Positions 39,118 through 51,618 of a stretch of 64,000 nt of DNA are shown one piece after another. Both the position numbers and the translations under genes were made by a program. The stretch's first letter is position 1, and each line of letters starts with the position of its first letter. The stretch comes from Monoplex corrugatus (taxonomy: Eukaryota; Mollusca; Gastropoda; Littorinimorpha; Ranellidae). The stretch lies in the NCBI GenBank assembly GCA_030674185.1, contig CM060307.1, positions 58,019,981 through 58,083,980 of the forward strand, given 5' to 3'. The notes under the pieces are model-generated. The model was not told the origin of the DNA. It worked only from the letters and a program-made list of their open reading frames with translations, and did no database searches.

Positions 39118-39960
39118 TCATTCTGTGTAAGATGGATGATGATTGGATACGCCTGTTTGAGGATTCCATTGGATGTGGAACAGCATTGGCTTTGGCTGAA
39201 CAAGCCAGTTCTTAAGTAACAGTCTTGCACTTGAAGTCTGTAATTGGGTGTTCACTTCTGCAGGTTTCGTTTGGGTGTTCACTTCTGCAGGTTTCGTTTG
39301 GGTGTTCACTTCTGCAGGTTTCTTTGTCTCTCCTGTCCAGCCACAGTTGAGATTTTGTCTTCTCTGCATTGGCAATGCCTGCATGTACAGTCTGTCACCT
39401 GGCACAGCGATTTTTTAGCTGTCTCTTCCCACGTGTCCACACTGATATCCGTGGACTTCAGGTCACATTTATAGAAGTCCCTGTATAACAACAGTGGGTA
39501 ACCTGTGGGCTAAGATCTTATAGTGAGCTCTGCATGAGGATATCTTTGAGGGTGCTGCCGTCATGCATGTGACAGCTCCATCATTACTGTTTAAACAGGG
39601 CATACATGCTTGGTATACTGGCCTGGTCAAGGATCCTGTGGAAGTGTAGCAATGTAGCACCACAGATAGAAGCTGTTGAGGCAGTGCTCAGGCAATGTAG
39701 ACTCTTCAGCTCTGGTGCCTTGCCTTGAGCGAGCGAGTTGATGGCTTTACTGTCTCCTGTTGGGTCCAGCTCGTTGATGACAAGCAAAGCGGAGATGCTG
39801 GCAAGGGCTGACTCATTCACCACATTCTCAGTAAAGTACAGCCTCTGGTAGTGTTCAACCTACTTCTCCATCTGCTTGGCACTGCCTTTGATGACTTTCT
39901 TTCCTTGGACTTTGGCAGAGCAATCTAGCTACAATGAACCCAAAGGATTTCTTTATCCCC
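39118..39960 (-). pseudogene. RTE-like LINE reverse transcriptase, decayed, with internal deletion
   Basis: On the minus strand 39960-39584 encodes a fragment before the RT palm (VEHYQRLYFTENVVNESAL and INSLAQGKAPELKSL). 39491-39306 encodes the very C-terminus (YRDFYKCDLKSTDISVDTWE). The catalytic middle is missing. The C-terminal part contains three copies of a 27-bp repeat (39246-39325) that reads P-A-E-V-N-T-Q-T-K. The family is RTE-like by these motifs. Confidence 0.65.
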
Positions 39961-42900
39961 TCATGTATGCCTAGTGCATTGCTTCTGCTGGAGCAGGACT
40001 GGCTGTTTTGACACAGGTCTGGCAGTAGTCATTAGTACAGTGCCTAGCCATTCGTTGGGCATTGTTTCTTTTTGTTATCAGTCCAGCAAGATTTTTCCTT
40101 ACCAGTCTCATTTATAGTTGATCAGAGCTTTTCGCTTGGCATGATGTCAAAATCTACTTGCCCAGTCACTTATAGGCAAGTAAAAAAAAAGTTGACAGGC
40201 AAGTCAAAATTAAAAACTTCTAGTCTGCTGGGCGAGTGACAGTACTGCCTCCTGCACTTCCAATTTGTTTGAGTGATTTCATCTGCTACAATCAAGTGTC
40301 GCCAATGTTAGGCCTAACATGAAAACAAGGCTATCAAAGAAAAGGCAACTCTGTCTATCTGTAGGCCTGCCAGTGATGAGAGTCGGGGTGCAATATTTTG
40401 CAATCTATTGTTTACCAATCGGTGACCTTTCGCCCAATCTGTGAAAGTTTTGGTCAAATGGTTAGAAGTTTCTCATTGAGTCTGGAAACCAGAGGAAATA
40501 CTACAAAATACATCTTTCCGAGATCAAGGGGTGGGGAGGGACAGAGAACATGTATGCTCTTGGAAATTCAAGAGACAAGAGTAAATATGACGCAACACTT
40601 GATAAGTTGATATGTTAAAGAAATCAATCGCATGGCACAGACACAACTTGATGATTTACGCGCGTTACCTTCACATGTTGTCTCTCAGGACATAACTTTC
40701 AGTCAGGTTAAGTATTTTCTAAGTATCCTCTCACAGTGAACAGCTCAAGTACAAAAAATTCACACACACACGCATGTATACATTCATTCCCTCTCTCTCT
40801 TTCAAAATCAGTGATTAAAGTTATGAAAGAAAAAAATGCATGATGATGGTGAAGTAATTTGTGGAACATAATAAATAACTAAAACTTTGGCCTCATAAAC
40901 AAATTTGAAAAGTGATGATTGTCAATATTTATTTAAGTAAAGAACTCTCTCCAATGTACACTGAGAGTCCATTGAAAATGTCGCGATCAATGGTCTACCT
41001 TTCATTTTTTGTGTTATCACTAGATTTCTTGCTGTTCACCTCCTCCCACCCTCATGAAAAAGTCTTCGGAAGAAAGGTTGATCACCTTTGTTGTGTAACT
41101 CTAGTTTATTCTGCTAGTATTGTTGGTCATCAGCATGAATGGAATTTCACTATTTTTAGGGAGAATGCCAGACTAGTGAAAATATCTGCAGGCTAGTAGA
41201 TCTTAAAATCCAACTTGGCTGGCAAGTAGAAAATTTTAATCTTCTCCAGGCCTGCTCAAACCAATCTTTGTTTTTTTCCGTTTCCTTTCCCAAGGGATAA
41301 CATATCTTTATTGGAGATGGCATTATGAATATATTGCCGCCTCTCCTCCATGGTTGTGGATGCATTTACTTTGAAAGCGTGTTCTGTTCTGTCATTGAGT
41401 TATGCGTGATGCTCTGGGTTAGCTGCCCTAGCAGTACTTGGGGTTAGGGGAAACTTGATCTGTGGTGTATAGTTTGTTTGGAGGTGCGTCTGTAATAGTG
41501 GTATTGTTTGGCACCTGTGTAAGTACTGGGGCTGGTTGTGCTAGTGATTTCAGCATGCTTCCTAAGTGTGCATTTATGTGTTAGGGAGTTGTGCTTGGAT
41601 GGGAGTTGGATTTGGGTTGTGTCTTGTTAGCATTGGTTCAGGGAGCTGCACTGTGCTAGGAGGGAAGTAAATAGTTTTTCAGTGATAGGCACTTTAAATC
41701 TGTTGTGCATGTGATGACTAATGCTTTACTGTTTTTATGACCCATTTTTAAGCCCGAGTGGTTTGTCAGTAACTTTCACTAGTTCACATAAACAAGGTAA
41801 ATGCTGTCATTTATGGTATTAGTTGACATATACAAAATAAATGCTGTCGTTTATGGTATTCGCAGTAGTTTCCATGGGGATTGCCTGGCGTTTGCACTGG
41901 TTGGGATTACTTATGGGAAGGTGCAGTTCAATTTAACATGTTACCATCAACAGGAAGTGAGGAATTGATGCTAGTATCGTTTAACAGTTTATGAAAAAAC
42001 AGAATTTCAGCCAGAATCTCAAGATGTCATCAGTACACAGGATTTATGTGCAGGCTTACTGCATTTGACATTATTATTTTGCTTCCTTTTCTACCTCACA
42101 ACAGCTCCAGAGTTAGCAAATATAGAATTCAGTGGAGAGTTGTAAAACTATCCCAAGAAATTTGAACATTGAACAATAATAATAGAAGTTTTGTGGAAAA
42201 TATGTGATTGACTTAAATAGAAACTGAAAACATTGAAGAGAGTAAAAGGCCAGTCTTAGGGTTAGAAATATGCTGAAAAATACAGTGAAAGGAAGCATAC
42301 ACTCAAAATGTTGGTATCAACAAACTTTTTTCCCTGTTGATTTACTTTATCATGTTTTAACAAGCATGTGCATATAATGGGATAATGGGGTTTCTGGTTA
42401 TTACCGGAAATATGGTGCAATTGATGCAAATTTTTCCTGTGTTGGGTTTGGTTTTTCAATATACTGGACTTACTGGTGTGTATTTGCAAACTCTTCATAT
42501 TATTTTTTTTTTGGCTTCAGAATGAATAGTGCTGGTCATTCAGACTATGTGATTCACAAAGAGAGCTTTGGGGGCTAGTTGCTGCATACTGATGCCACAG
42601 GTGGAAAATTGTACCCTTACTTATATTTTTTTTTCATACTGTTTGGTTCTGTATACATCCTGTGTGTGGTACATATAGTTGGACATTATGCAGATATTTT
42701 CTTATTTATGTTAGGGGCCTTTTCCTAATCTCAGTTCATACTGAAGTTGTCTGCAGAAGTCAAAATGTGTACTGTGTACAGCGCAGTGGCATCTCACTTG
42801 CTACAGTTGAAATATCCATGATTGCTAATAAGCATGACTTAGTGACTTGAAACATTCTTCTGATTTTTATTATTTCTTTCTTTGGTGCTTTTATAGAACA

Positions 42901-44897
42901 AGGTGTTGTGAGTGACTGAATTATGAATTGGTTGATGTGCAGCAGATCTTTGTCACTTTTGTTGCTGGGTGTATGGGTATTTGAATGCTGTAGAGTATTG
43001 AAATGGGTTATTTGCTCCATTTCTGTGGAAATTTTGTCAGTGAAATGGAAGAGAAAAAAAATGAATAAAAGGTTTTATAAAAGCTAGAAAGAAAATCTTG
43101 CTTAAAATGTTTGTGTTTTTTCCCCTGTATGAGAGTGAGAACATCTGTATCTGAGTGTGTTCAGTTTTATTACAGAAGTGCATTTGTTCAAATTGACACA
43201 AGAGAAGGCTGGCTGTATCCAAATGTTGTCAAACAGGATTTCTCTTGGTGAGTCTGTGCTCAGTATGGCAGAATACTTAATTTGGTACTCGCCGGCTTGC
43301 TGTAGCTTGCACTACCCTGCAGATGATTGGGCAGACACTTTCTGAGATAGAACGGCACAAAACACCATAGAGCAACTCACCTAGCTGCAGTCATGTTTTA
43401 CAGCTAGAATTACTGTGTGAAATACCAAGAATACACTTGGTGGATCTGGTGAATGGTCTGTTCGATACATCTTCATTATCTCAAATCAGTTTCAGCACAT
43501 TAAACATACAAAACTCATGCTAGATAGCAAGCACTGATATTTAAATGCAAAGTATTTTGAGGCTTACACTTTGTTGTTTACAACTGACCACAAGGTAATG
43601 AAGTACGCATAAGGGGTATTCTTACCAGCATGTACCAGGTACTTGCATGCTTTTGATCATATCCCTAGGTTCTTCCTGAACTTTGTGCAGTGACATGAGT
43701 GCTCAGCCAATGGATCTTGTGTTCCCCAGAAGGCTGAATACTGCCAGGTGCTATACAATGCCTGAGGAAGACCCCAGAATTGCGTCTGTGGCTTGTAAAT
43801 GACAAGACTGCAGCAGGCAAATATAACACATGATAAGGTATTGCTGTAATGTGGTTTGTCACTTCAAAACAAGTTCACATGGAAATATTACTAACACAGC
43901 AACTTGGTATTTTCAATGTACTTCAATACGTTACAGGACAGCAATTGTCATGTTCATTGCAGTTTCTATAATCAATATATACCATAATACTTGAGACATG
44001 AAAATGTGATATCCTTTGAAAAAGATAGTTTTTTTAAAGCCAACAACAGGGTGGAAAATGAATGTGTTAAAACAGAATGACAACGGACTGTAATACCATA
44101 CTGACATTGATCACAGTAATACATGACATTAAAAGTACAAGCAAAAACGGATGACCTTGAATGTGATCCAAGGTCACATAAACTACAAAGCACCTTGTAG
44201 CACATTTCCATTCAATCTTACAATACACCGGTACCTACAGTTCTGTGAGTCCTAGCCATGGAACCAACAGCTATAAGAATTATGTAACTGACCATTATGT
44301 TCAATTCATTATTTAAGGGTGGTATTACTGTTTACACGAATGATGTAACAACACTGCAACAAAAAATCAATTTTTTGTATGGCATGACCACTTCTGTAAT
44401 GACGGGCTTTGATAGGGTTCATGCATATGATGTTGCATGATACCAAACATTCATAAGCGCAACAGCCAAGCAATTAAGACAGAAATTCCAGTCATAAGGT
44501 TTGAGTTAATGCGAAAAGGTTTGGGTAAAGAATGGAGAGTTGTCTTATCTTGCAGGTCAGCGTATTTGCAGATTAGCTAGTCCCTACACTTCCTTCGCGT
44601 GTAATACGAAAGCAGAACATCAAAATGCTTGTTAGTAATCCAGTAAGCCATGACGGTGTTTGGCAGCTTATGAAACTTTCCAGTATGCATCCCTCATCCT
44701 TCCTTACCATATGAAGACCCTACATGCTTGTACAATCTTGTCAAATGATAGCTGGCAGATTTGGTTAAAACGTGTATGATATTGTCTGAGGGCTATGAAT
44801 TCTTCTGTACAGACCTCAAAGCACAAAACTCGAGCAACTTCATTATCAACATTGAGATACTGAGATCCATGCGTCGGCCAACATTGATGTCATAGTA
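39961..44897 (+). other. Intergenic, mostly unique AT-rich sequence
   Basis: A 49-bp near-duplicate occurs at about 41783-41872 (AAATGCTGTCNTTTATGGTATT twice). A short repeated CTGGCAAGTAGAAAATTTTAA-like text is shared between about 40150-40230 and 41190-41240. No gene model is supported. Confidence 0.45.
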
Positions 44898-45086
44898 TTA
44901 ATCTTTTGACTCCCGCACCCTGTCCACCAGCATCCTGCATTGTCAATCATGCTAGCAAAGTAAAAAGGTAACCCTTTGATTCCCTCACCTTATCCACCTT
45001 CCTGCAGAAAGCTGGTGGGTAGGGTGAGGGAGTCAAAGGGTTAAGTTTTTGCAGTTGGTGGATGGGTATGGGAGTCAAAGGGTTAA
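44898..45086. repeat. Palindromic TTAA-type MITE cluster, copy C with two half copies
   Basis: 44970-45042 is a near-perfect palindrome: AACCCTTTGATTCCCTCACC on the left, centre CTTCCTGCAGAAAGC, and GGGTGAGGGAGTCAAAGGGTT on the right apart from small gaps. A left half copy lies at 44898-44940 (TTGACTCCCGCACCCTGTCC). A right half copy lies at 45053-45086, ending TCAAAGGGTTAA. The arms could form a hairpin of about 30 bp. Confidence 0.8.
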
Positions 45087-45184
45087 AGCCATGAGTCTTT
45101 GAAATAACAGTAGTGCTGGGCAGGTCGGAGGACAACTGTCGAGGATCATTGTGCATGGTGAACTGTCCATGGCTGCCTTGACAG

Positions 45185-45395
45185 AGGGGTCACCAAGACG
45201 TGTGAAATTTGTTCAAGAGGGATGTATTGCATTCTGTTCATTCCATATGTACTCCACCCAGATCTGCCAGCAGTATTTGATAGACCCTTTGAAGCCTGCG
45301 CAAAACCATTTACACTGGCAACATTGTGAAATGAGGAGGAAAACAAACAGACCTATAAAACACTAAGCTGACAACATCAGGATGATGAAGCATCT
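45185..45395. repeat. Dispersed repeat R2, copy 2
   Basis: Carries TGTACTCCACCCAGATCTGCC, GCGCAAAACCATTTACACTGG and AAACACTAAGCTGACAACATC, matching 32285-32512 in order. Confidence 0.65.
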
Positions 45396-45989
45396 ATATC
45401 AACAATAAACAAGCAAGTTTTTACATTTGGGCTGGGAGGGACCGAACTCGACATGTCTTCAGTCCATGGCTCTATCAAAAGAACTAACCAGCCTCTAATT
45501 ATGCATGTATATTTGAGAGTATTTGTATCTGCCTATGTTTGCATTCTTGTATGTGTCTGAAAGACTGTATTGAGCAGGTAAATGCTTTTGGGTTTTTTTT
45601 ACTTTTTTTTAATTCATTTTTTTGTTTCACAAGAAACGGACATCTAACGTACAACGTGGCAACGAGGAAAGACAAGAACATTTTTTACACATTTGAAGAG
45701 ACAATGTTGACACATGAACTCCACAGGTAATTTACGTACATCTTCTTCCTTACATTTTTGTTGTTGTTGACTAGCATCACTGTCATTTATTTCTTATTTC
45801 ATATTATGATTTGTTGTTATTTTTCATTTGAACTATGTTTATGCTGAACTGATGTACTGGTGAATGTATCCGGCTATGTTTACAGTGCATTGATGTTTTG
45901 ACATGGCAATTCTTCCCACCCCCACACCCCACCCCAATTTCTTTTTAGTGCAACGAGTATTCTTTTGCATGGACTGTTTACGCTATATT

Positions 45990-46143
45990 AACGGAATCAT
46001 GATCATGATCATCACGATCATCATGATCACAATCATCATCATTATCATTATTGTTTTTGTTATTGTTCTTCTTCTTTCTTCTTCTTCTTCTTTCTTCTTC
46101 TTCTTCTTTTTCTTCTTCTTCTTCTTTTTCTTCCTACTACTAT

Positions 46144-46177
<34 letters not shown>

Positions 46178-46330
46178 ACTACTACTACTACAACTACCAC
46201 TGCTGCTGCTACTACTACTACTACTATCATCATCATTATCATCATCATCGTCATCATTATTAATATCATCATCATCATATTAGTAGTAGTAGCAGTAGTA
46301 ATAGTATTGTTGTTGTTATTATTAGTATTA
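45990..46330. repeat. Compound trinucleotide microsatellite
   Basis: ATCATG, CTT, ACT/CTG and ATC blocks follow each other. All reading frames through it are low-complexity artefacts. It lies about 220 bp upstream of the predicted second gene's start codon. Confidence 0.95.
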
Positions 46331-46551
46331 TCATATAGGGTTTAGAGACTGGAGAAGAGGACGGACAATTTGTTCCTGATCAAAATGTCCGGGGAGACAT
46401 CTTGATAAGCGGCCTGTCTGGAAAAGGTCACCGGCCCATGAAAGAAAAAAAAAAGTACGCACACTCGAGTCGGTTTGTAAACAGTGTTCACGTCTAACAA
46501 GCAAGTTATTATCGAAAGAGGTTGATGTTTAGTTCTTTTGTTTGGTTCAAA

Positions 46552-46930
46552 ATGTCAACCAGGGATGGAGAAGAGAATAAAACAACCGCTAGCAGTGATT
46601 CTGAGCTATGGGAGGATGCAAAATCCCCTCCTGGTAGTGAATGTCAAGTGAGTACGGATTACTTCAGGTTTTCTTTACATTTCGCGCAAGAATACCATGA
46701 CTATATTAGCCTTAATTCTGTTGAATGTTGACTGTGTACATTTCGAGATTATTGTAAATGTTTTATAAAATATTGTTCTTTAAAATGATCAATTATAAAC
46801 AAGTTAAAGAAAAGAATCAGTCTTAATTTTATCTAGCCCTACACCTAACAGTAGAAAGAGTCTGTCTGTTGTGTGTGCGTATGTGTGTGTGTGTTGTCTG
46901 TGTGTGTATGCGTCTTTCTGTCTGTCTGTC

Positions 46931-47028
<98 letters not shown>

Positions 47029-47475
47029 ATCAGCACCGAAATATAGTCCTGATGTAACTGCATGGACACTTGGCGAAATACAAACCTTGTCCTCTACTTC
47101 TGAATGCAGAACAGCACATGGACAGCCACCTGTATAGGCTCTTAGTTTTATCACACTGATCGTAAAAAGACAATAAAGGTTGACCTACAACCTTGAGGTC
47201 GTAAGGTGTGAGATGGTGCAAAACTTCATTTTCTCTTGGCCTGTGTTATGAGGGCAGTGTCCTTCTCCTCTCCCTCGCCTTCCCCAGTCTTAATTATACC
47301 CACTCTGATTTGTGTGCAGGCTGAGGACCAGCATGAGAAGAAGTCGGCAGAAGGCATCAGTGGTCAGAGCCCTTTGGCAGAGAGCACACCCCAGAAGAAA
47401 TCCAGAGGACACCATAATGAGGATCTGAGAGCCGGTGGTGCTGAGGGCAAGTCTCCCCGATCTCTCGCAACGTCT
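46552..47475 (+). CDS. Unrecognised gene, first two coding exons (46552-46647, 47320-47475)
   Basis: ATG 46552 opens 32 codons rich in Ser, Glu and Asp (SSDSELWEDAKSPPGSECQ) and ends at CAA|GTGAGT. The next exon, after TGTGTGCAG, starts at 47320 in the same phase and adds 52 codons, also polar and low in hydrophobics (AEDQHEKKSAEGISGQSP, PQKKSRGHHNEDLRAGG). It ends at TCT|GTGAGT or, 9 nt later, ACT|GTAAGT. The composition suggests a disordered N-terminal region. I recognise no domain or family. The remaining exons would lie to the right of the retroelement nest or outside the window. No upstream promoter motif was identified. Confidence 0.5.
46933..47025. repeat. TC microsatellite, about 46 repeats
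   Basis: Nearly uninterrupted CT dinucleotides in the first intron of the unrecognised gene, preceded by GT-rich sequence (46874-46920). Confidence 0.97.
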
Positions 47476-47519
47476 GTGAGTACTGTAAGTAACTGTTGTG
47501 TTTACCAGGAACAAGTGTT

Positions 47520-47775
47520 AAAGGAAGCAAATAGAGGGTTTGGACATGTCACAAAGATACCCCCCCCCCCCCCCCACCAAACAACCAGCCCAGTGGGCGT
47601 ACAACTCCAGATATTCCGGTACCAGAGTCGCAGGAAGACCACGGCTACACTGGAGTGACACAGTGGCAGAAACACTGGGTACGTACAACATGTCCATTAC
47701 CGAAGCCTCCTGCCTCGCCGCAGACAGATGCCTGAATCTCCCTGCAACACCTCACGGTATAGGCGGACGAAAATA
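47520..47775 (+). pseudogene. LINE reverse transcriptase C-terminal fragment
   Basis: The plus strand shows RGFGHVTKIP, then after a run of C (47561-47576) VAGRPRLHWSDTVAE and MSITEASCLAADR. This is the usual GRPRxxW...EAxxLAxDR ending of non-LTR retrotransposon proteins. It is only a short fragment and ends at 47776 with a stop. Confidence 0.6.
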
Positions 47776-47999
47776 GTACCAGATACTCAGATCGAAGTCA
47801 AGATGGGTTGCTGAAGGAGGAAAAGGACACGGAATGTTGTCAGCAGATAGATAACTGAACTCACTCCTAGCAATGGTAGTAAAATACAAGACACAGACGA
47901 AATGGTTAAAGTTGTAGAAACACTTTATGACAATTCGCACAGACAGAAAATACAGAAGATTGCGAAATAGAAAATAATTGCTTATACACTCAAACATCT

Positions 48000-48345
48000 C
48001 AAGAGAAGATTTCAATCGAAGGTGAAATCTTTTTAGATAAAGCTAGTTGCGCTCTGAAGAATATAAAAAATAATAAAGGCCCATGTACAGATGGGTTTAA
48101 ATCAGAATTCTTTAAATTATTCTGGTTACAGTTACATCCATCAAGACCATAATGAGGGATTTCAGAAAGGCGAGCTGTGGACAATTCAAAAAGAAGGGTT
48201 GATGATGTATTTTCCGAAAGGTGACAAATGAAGAGACTTCATGAAAAATGGGAGATTAATAACACCTTTAAATATTGTAGACAAAATATGATCAGTTTGC
48301 ATTACAAACATGTTTTTTTTTTTATTAAAAAAAGTCCTTGCTTTG
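48000..48345 (+). pseudogene. Tx1/L1-like LINE reverse transcriptase fragment
   Basis: The plus strand reads ALKNIKNNKGPCTDGFKSEF followed by F-K-L-F-W, and further on FQKGELWTIQKEGLMMYFPK, then K-N-G-R-L-I-T-P-L-N. These correspond to the L-x-x-M-x-x-N-K-x-P-G-x-D-G-F and R-P-I-T-L-L-N blocks of the Tx1/L1 group. Stops and frameshifts are frequent. 47776-48000 between the two LINE pieces is not identified. Confidence 0.7.
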
Positions 48346-48479
48346 TTATTGATTTATTTCAGGCAGAGGTATTAACGATAATGTTTGTGTATTTAGACGG
48401 TTACAAACCTGAGATGGCTCTGCGCAGTTGACTGGTCTCTGAACAACAACAGCAATAATAATAATAGTAATAATAATAA

Positions 48480-49920
48480 TCAGGTGCCCTGCCGCTTGGT
48501 GTTGGCGATCATGGACTTCCATCTGTCTCTATCTCTCATTGCCCCTAGCATCTCCCCCACTCTCCTCGTCCCCAGCCACTCTGCAAGTCCGTCCAGCATT
48601 TTCTTTCTGGGTCTACCCGGTGCTCTCTTTCCCTCCAGCTTTCCCGTTGTGACCAGGTGTTCCAAATCCCCTTTCTTCATAAAATGGCCTGTAAATGTTG
48701 CCTGTCTTTTCCTAATCTTCCTTATAAGTGATCTACTTGTGTCTGCCTCCATCAAGACTGTCTCGTTTGTTTTCTTTGCTGTCCATGGAACTCTCAACAT
48801 TCTTCTTAGAAACCACATCTCAGCTGCCTCAATCTTGTTCTGGCTTTGTTTGTTGACTGTCCACGCCTCGCATCCGTACAACAGTATTGGCTCTATATAG
48901 CATTCAAGAACTCTCTTCCTGATGTTAATTGACAGGCATTTGTTGGTAAGAATGCTTGTCATCTTCTTGAATGCTGTTTTGGTTTGGTCGATTCTGCCGG
49001 CTATTTCTGATGTGCATCTGCCGTCTGATGAAATGATCGTTCCCAGGTATTTGAATTTATCAACCTGTGTCAAGGTTGTGCCATTTGCTGTTATTTTGCA
49101 TGAGGGGAGTTCATGTTTTTTACTGATCACCATGACTTCAGTCTTCCTGCTGTTTAGCTCCAGCCCCTTACCTTTGCTTTCTATTTCTAGTATATTCACA
49201 AGGTTTTGTAGGTCTCTTTCACTTTCTGCAATTAGCACGGTGTCATCTGCGTATCGAATGTTATCATTTTCCTCCAACCTTTAATCCAGCGTCTTCTTCT
49301 AGGTTTCTCATGATGTTTTCACTGTAAAGTGAAAACAGATCTGGTGACAAACACAACCCTGTCTGACTCTTCTTTTGATATTTTGGAAAGAGCTTACATT
49401 GTTTTCTATTTTCATTGCAGCTGTTTGTTCCCAGTACATATTTCTGATTATTCGTAGATATTTTCCATCAACATTGAGTCTCTCCAGTTGGTTGATCAAT
49501 TCATCATGTCTTACCCGATCAAAAGCCTTGGTGTAGTCAACAAAGCATAAATACAAATCCTTATTCATCTCATTTGACCTCTCTATGATAGTTCTTAGGA
49601 TGTATATGGCATTAATAGTTCCTTTCCCTTCCACAAATCCACACTGTTCTTCTGCTATTTCTCTTTTGATTCTATTCCTTGTCCTCATTATGATTATTCT
49701 TAACAGGATTTTTGTTACATGGCTCATCAAGCTGATTGTGCGATGGAGTTCGCATTCTATAGCCCCTGTCTTCTTTGGAAGTGCAATGAAAATTGATTTT
49801 GACATATCTTTGGGGATTTTTCCAGTGTCTTAAATTTCATTTAGGAGGACTGTTATTTTTTCTATGCCAAATTCCTCCAGGGCTTCAATCATCTCTGTAG
49901 TAATGTTGTCTATACAATAC
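48480..49920 (-). pseudogene. RTE reverse transcriptase, C-terminal two thirds
   Basis: It covers the RT fingers and palm (ALPKKTGAIECELHRTISL, GFVEGKGT, AFDRVRHDEL, the YADD box at about 49250) and the thumb and C-terminal domain (KFKYLGTIISSDG, LYGCEAWTVNKQ, GRPRKKM). At least one stop (near 49805-49830) and a frameshift after RQGCV (about 49370) break it. It supplies target-primed reverse transcription in the family, but this copy is dead. Confidence 0.8.
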
Positions 49921-50054
49921 AATACAATACAATACAATACAATACAATACTTTATTTTGTATAGCGCAAAATCTTGATAAAATCAAATCTAAGCGCTAAA
50001 ACAGACACACACGCACGCACACACACACACACGCACCACACACACAACACACAC

Positions 50055-50117
<63 letters not shown>

Positions 50118-51618
50118 CGCAAACGCACACGGCTAAAATGGGGAGAAAGAATAAAAGCAATGGAAAATTATAGAGAGCATATTATATACAATTATATATT
50201 ACAATGTATTCCCCTCCGAGTGGAGACAGGCTGCAGAGGGGATTGAGTGAGGTCAGGATTTTATGCAGAGGAGAAAAGGTGAGTTTTGAGAGCGGACTTG
50301 AAGGAGACAAAAGTAGGTTGCTGACGGACAGAGAGAGGAAGTTTGTTCCAGGAAAGTGGACCAGAAACAGAGAAGGCTCGTGGACCATAGGTATTGAACT
50401 TAGTGCGTGGAAAGCGAAAAGTCAGAGGATCGGAGGCAGAGCGGAGGGTACGTGAGGGAACATAGATCTCAAGTAGGCTTGACAGGTAATCGGGGGCTGC
50501 GTTATTGAGGCTTTTGTAGCACATGGTGTCTAGTTTGTACTGTATGCGCTTTGATACAGGGAGCCAGTGAAGTTGTGCCAGGAGAGGAGATATGTGGTCA
50601 GCTTTTTTCTTTTTGAGTACAAGGCGTGCAGCATTGTTTTGAATGCGCTGCAGGATGTGAATGGTGGAGGCAGGAAGACCAGACAGGAGTGAATTGCAAT
50701 AGTCAATGCGAGACATTATGAAGGAGAGAACGAGTTTTGCAGTTGTTTCGACAGAGAGATACTTCCTGATCAGGCTTATACGATGGAGGTGATAGTAGCA
50801 AGATCTGGCAGTTTGAGAAACAAAGCGCTGTATATTGTCTGGTGTGTCACTGTCTAGAAGTTGGGTGTAATCAGCATAGAAGTGGTGTTTTATAGAGTGA
50901 GAGTTGATGATGGTAGACAGGGGGGAGGTGTAAAGAGTGAAAAGAACAGGGCCAAGGACAGATCCTTGTGGAACACCACAGGTCAGGTATGCAGGTTGAG
51001 AGTAAGTGCCATTAATGAGAACAGTTTGTTTTCTGTTTGATAGATATGAAGTGAACCAGGAGAGAGCAATGTCAGAGATGCCAAAAGTATGATGAAGTCT
51101 AGAAAGGAGAATACCATGATCAATGATATCAAAGGCTGCAGACAGATCAAGGAGTGTGAGCAGAGAGACTTTGCCAGTGTCAGTTGCAAAGAGGAGATTG
51201 TTGAGAATGTGTAGCAGGGCAGTTTCAGTGCTATGGCACTGGCGGTAGGCTGACTGGAAAGGATTGAGGAGATTGTTGGCAGACAGGTGAGAGTTCAGCT
51301 GGTTGAGGACAACTTTTTCGATGAGTTTTGACAAGAAAGAGAGATTAGAGATAGGCCGGTAATTTTTCAGTTCATTTGGGTCTAAATTGTATTTCTTGAG
51401 GAGAGGGTGAACAATAGCAGACTTGAAAGAATCTGGGACAGTTCCAGTTTGAAGAGAAGTGTTGATGATGTCAGTGATGAATGGGAGGAGAGTAGGGAGA
51501 CGGTCAGAGTAGAGAGAACCTGGAAGAGGATCCAGTTCGCAGGTTTGAACGACATGGATCTGATTGTGTTGAGAATTTCTTCTTGTGAGACTGGGGTAAA
51601 AGTAGTAAGAGGTGTGTC
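49913..51618 (-). mobile_element. L2/CR1-group LINE, copy A (5'-truncated, internally deleted)
   Basis: The 3' end is TATAGCGCAAAATCTTG next to a five-fold ACAAT pentamer tail (49913-49950). A long CA tract (50004-50116) lies in the 3' UTR. The ORF 51334-50261 encodes RT and its C-terminus (CGVPQGSVLGPVLF, LHWLPVSKRIQYK). Copy A reads YADYTQL at the catalytic box, lacks about 77 codons relative to copy B after D-N-I-Q-R, and has a one-base frameshift near 51545. The insertion split the RTE frame at G-P-D; TGTCT is present on both sides. Confidence 0.88.
50004..50116. repeat. CA microsatellite in LINE copy A
   Basis: Interrupted CA tract in the 3' UTR of the LINE. Copy B has an equivalent, longer one at 55788-55893, so it was present in the family consensus. 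Confidence 0.95.

Noticed and set aside
45655..45728. A possible exon before GTAATT
   Set aside because: It has an acceptor-like T-rich tract and a donor, but no recognisable protein and no phase link to the exons at 46552 or 47320.
45903..46283. Leu/Ser-rich open frame
   Set aside because: A compound trinucleotide microsatellite, open in several frames on both strands.
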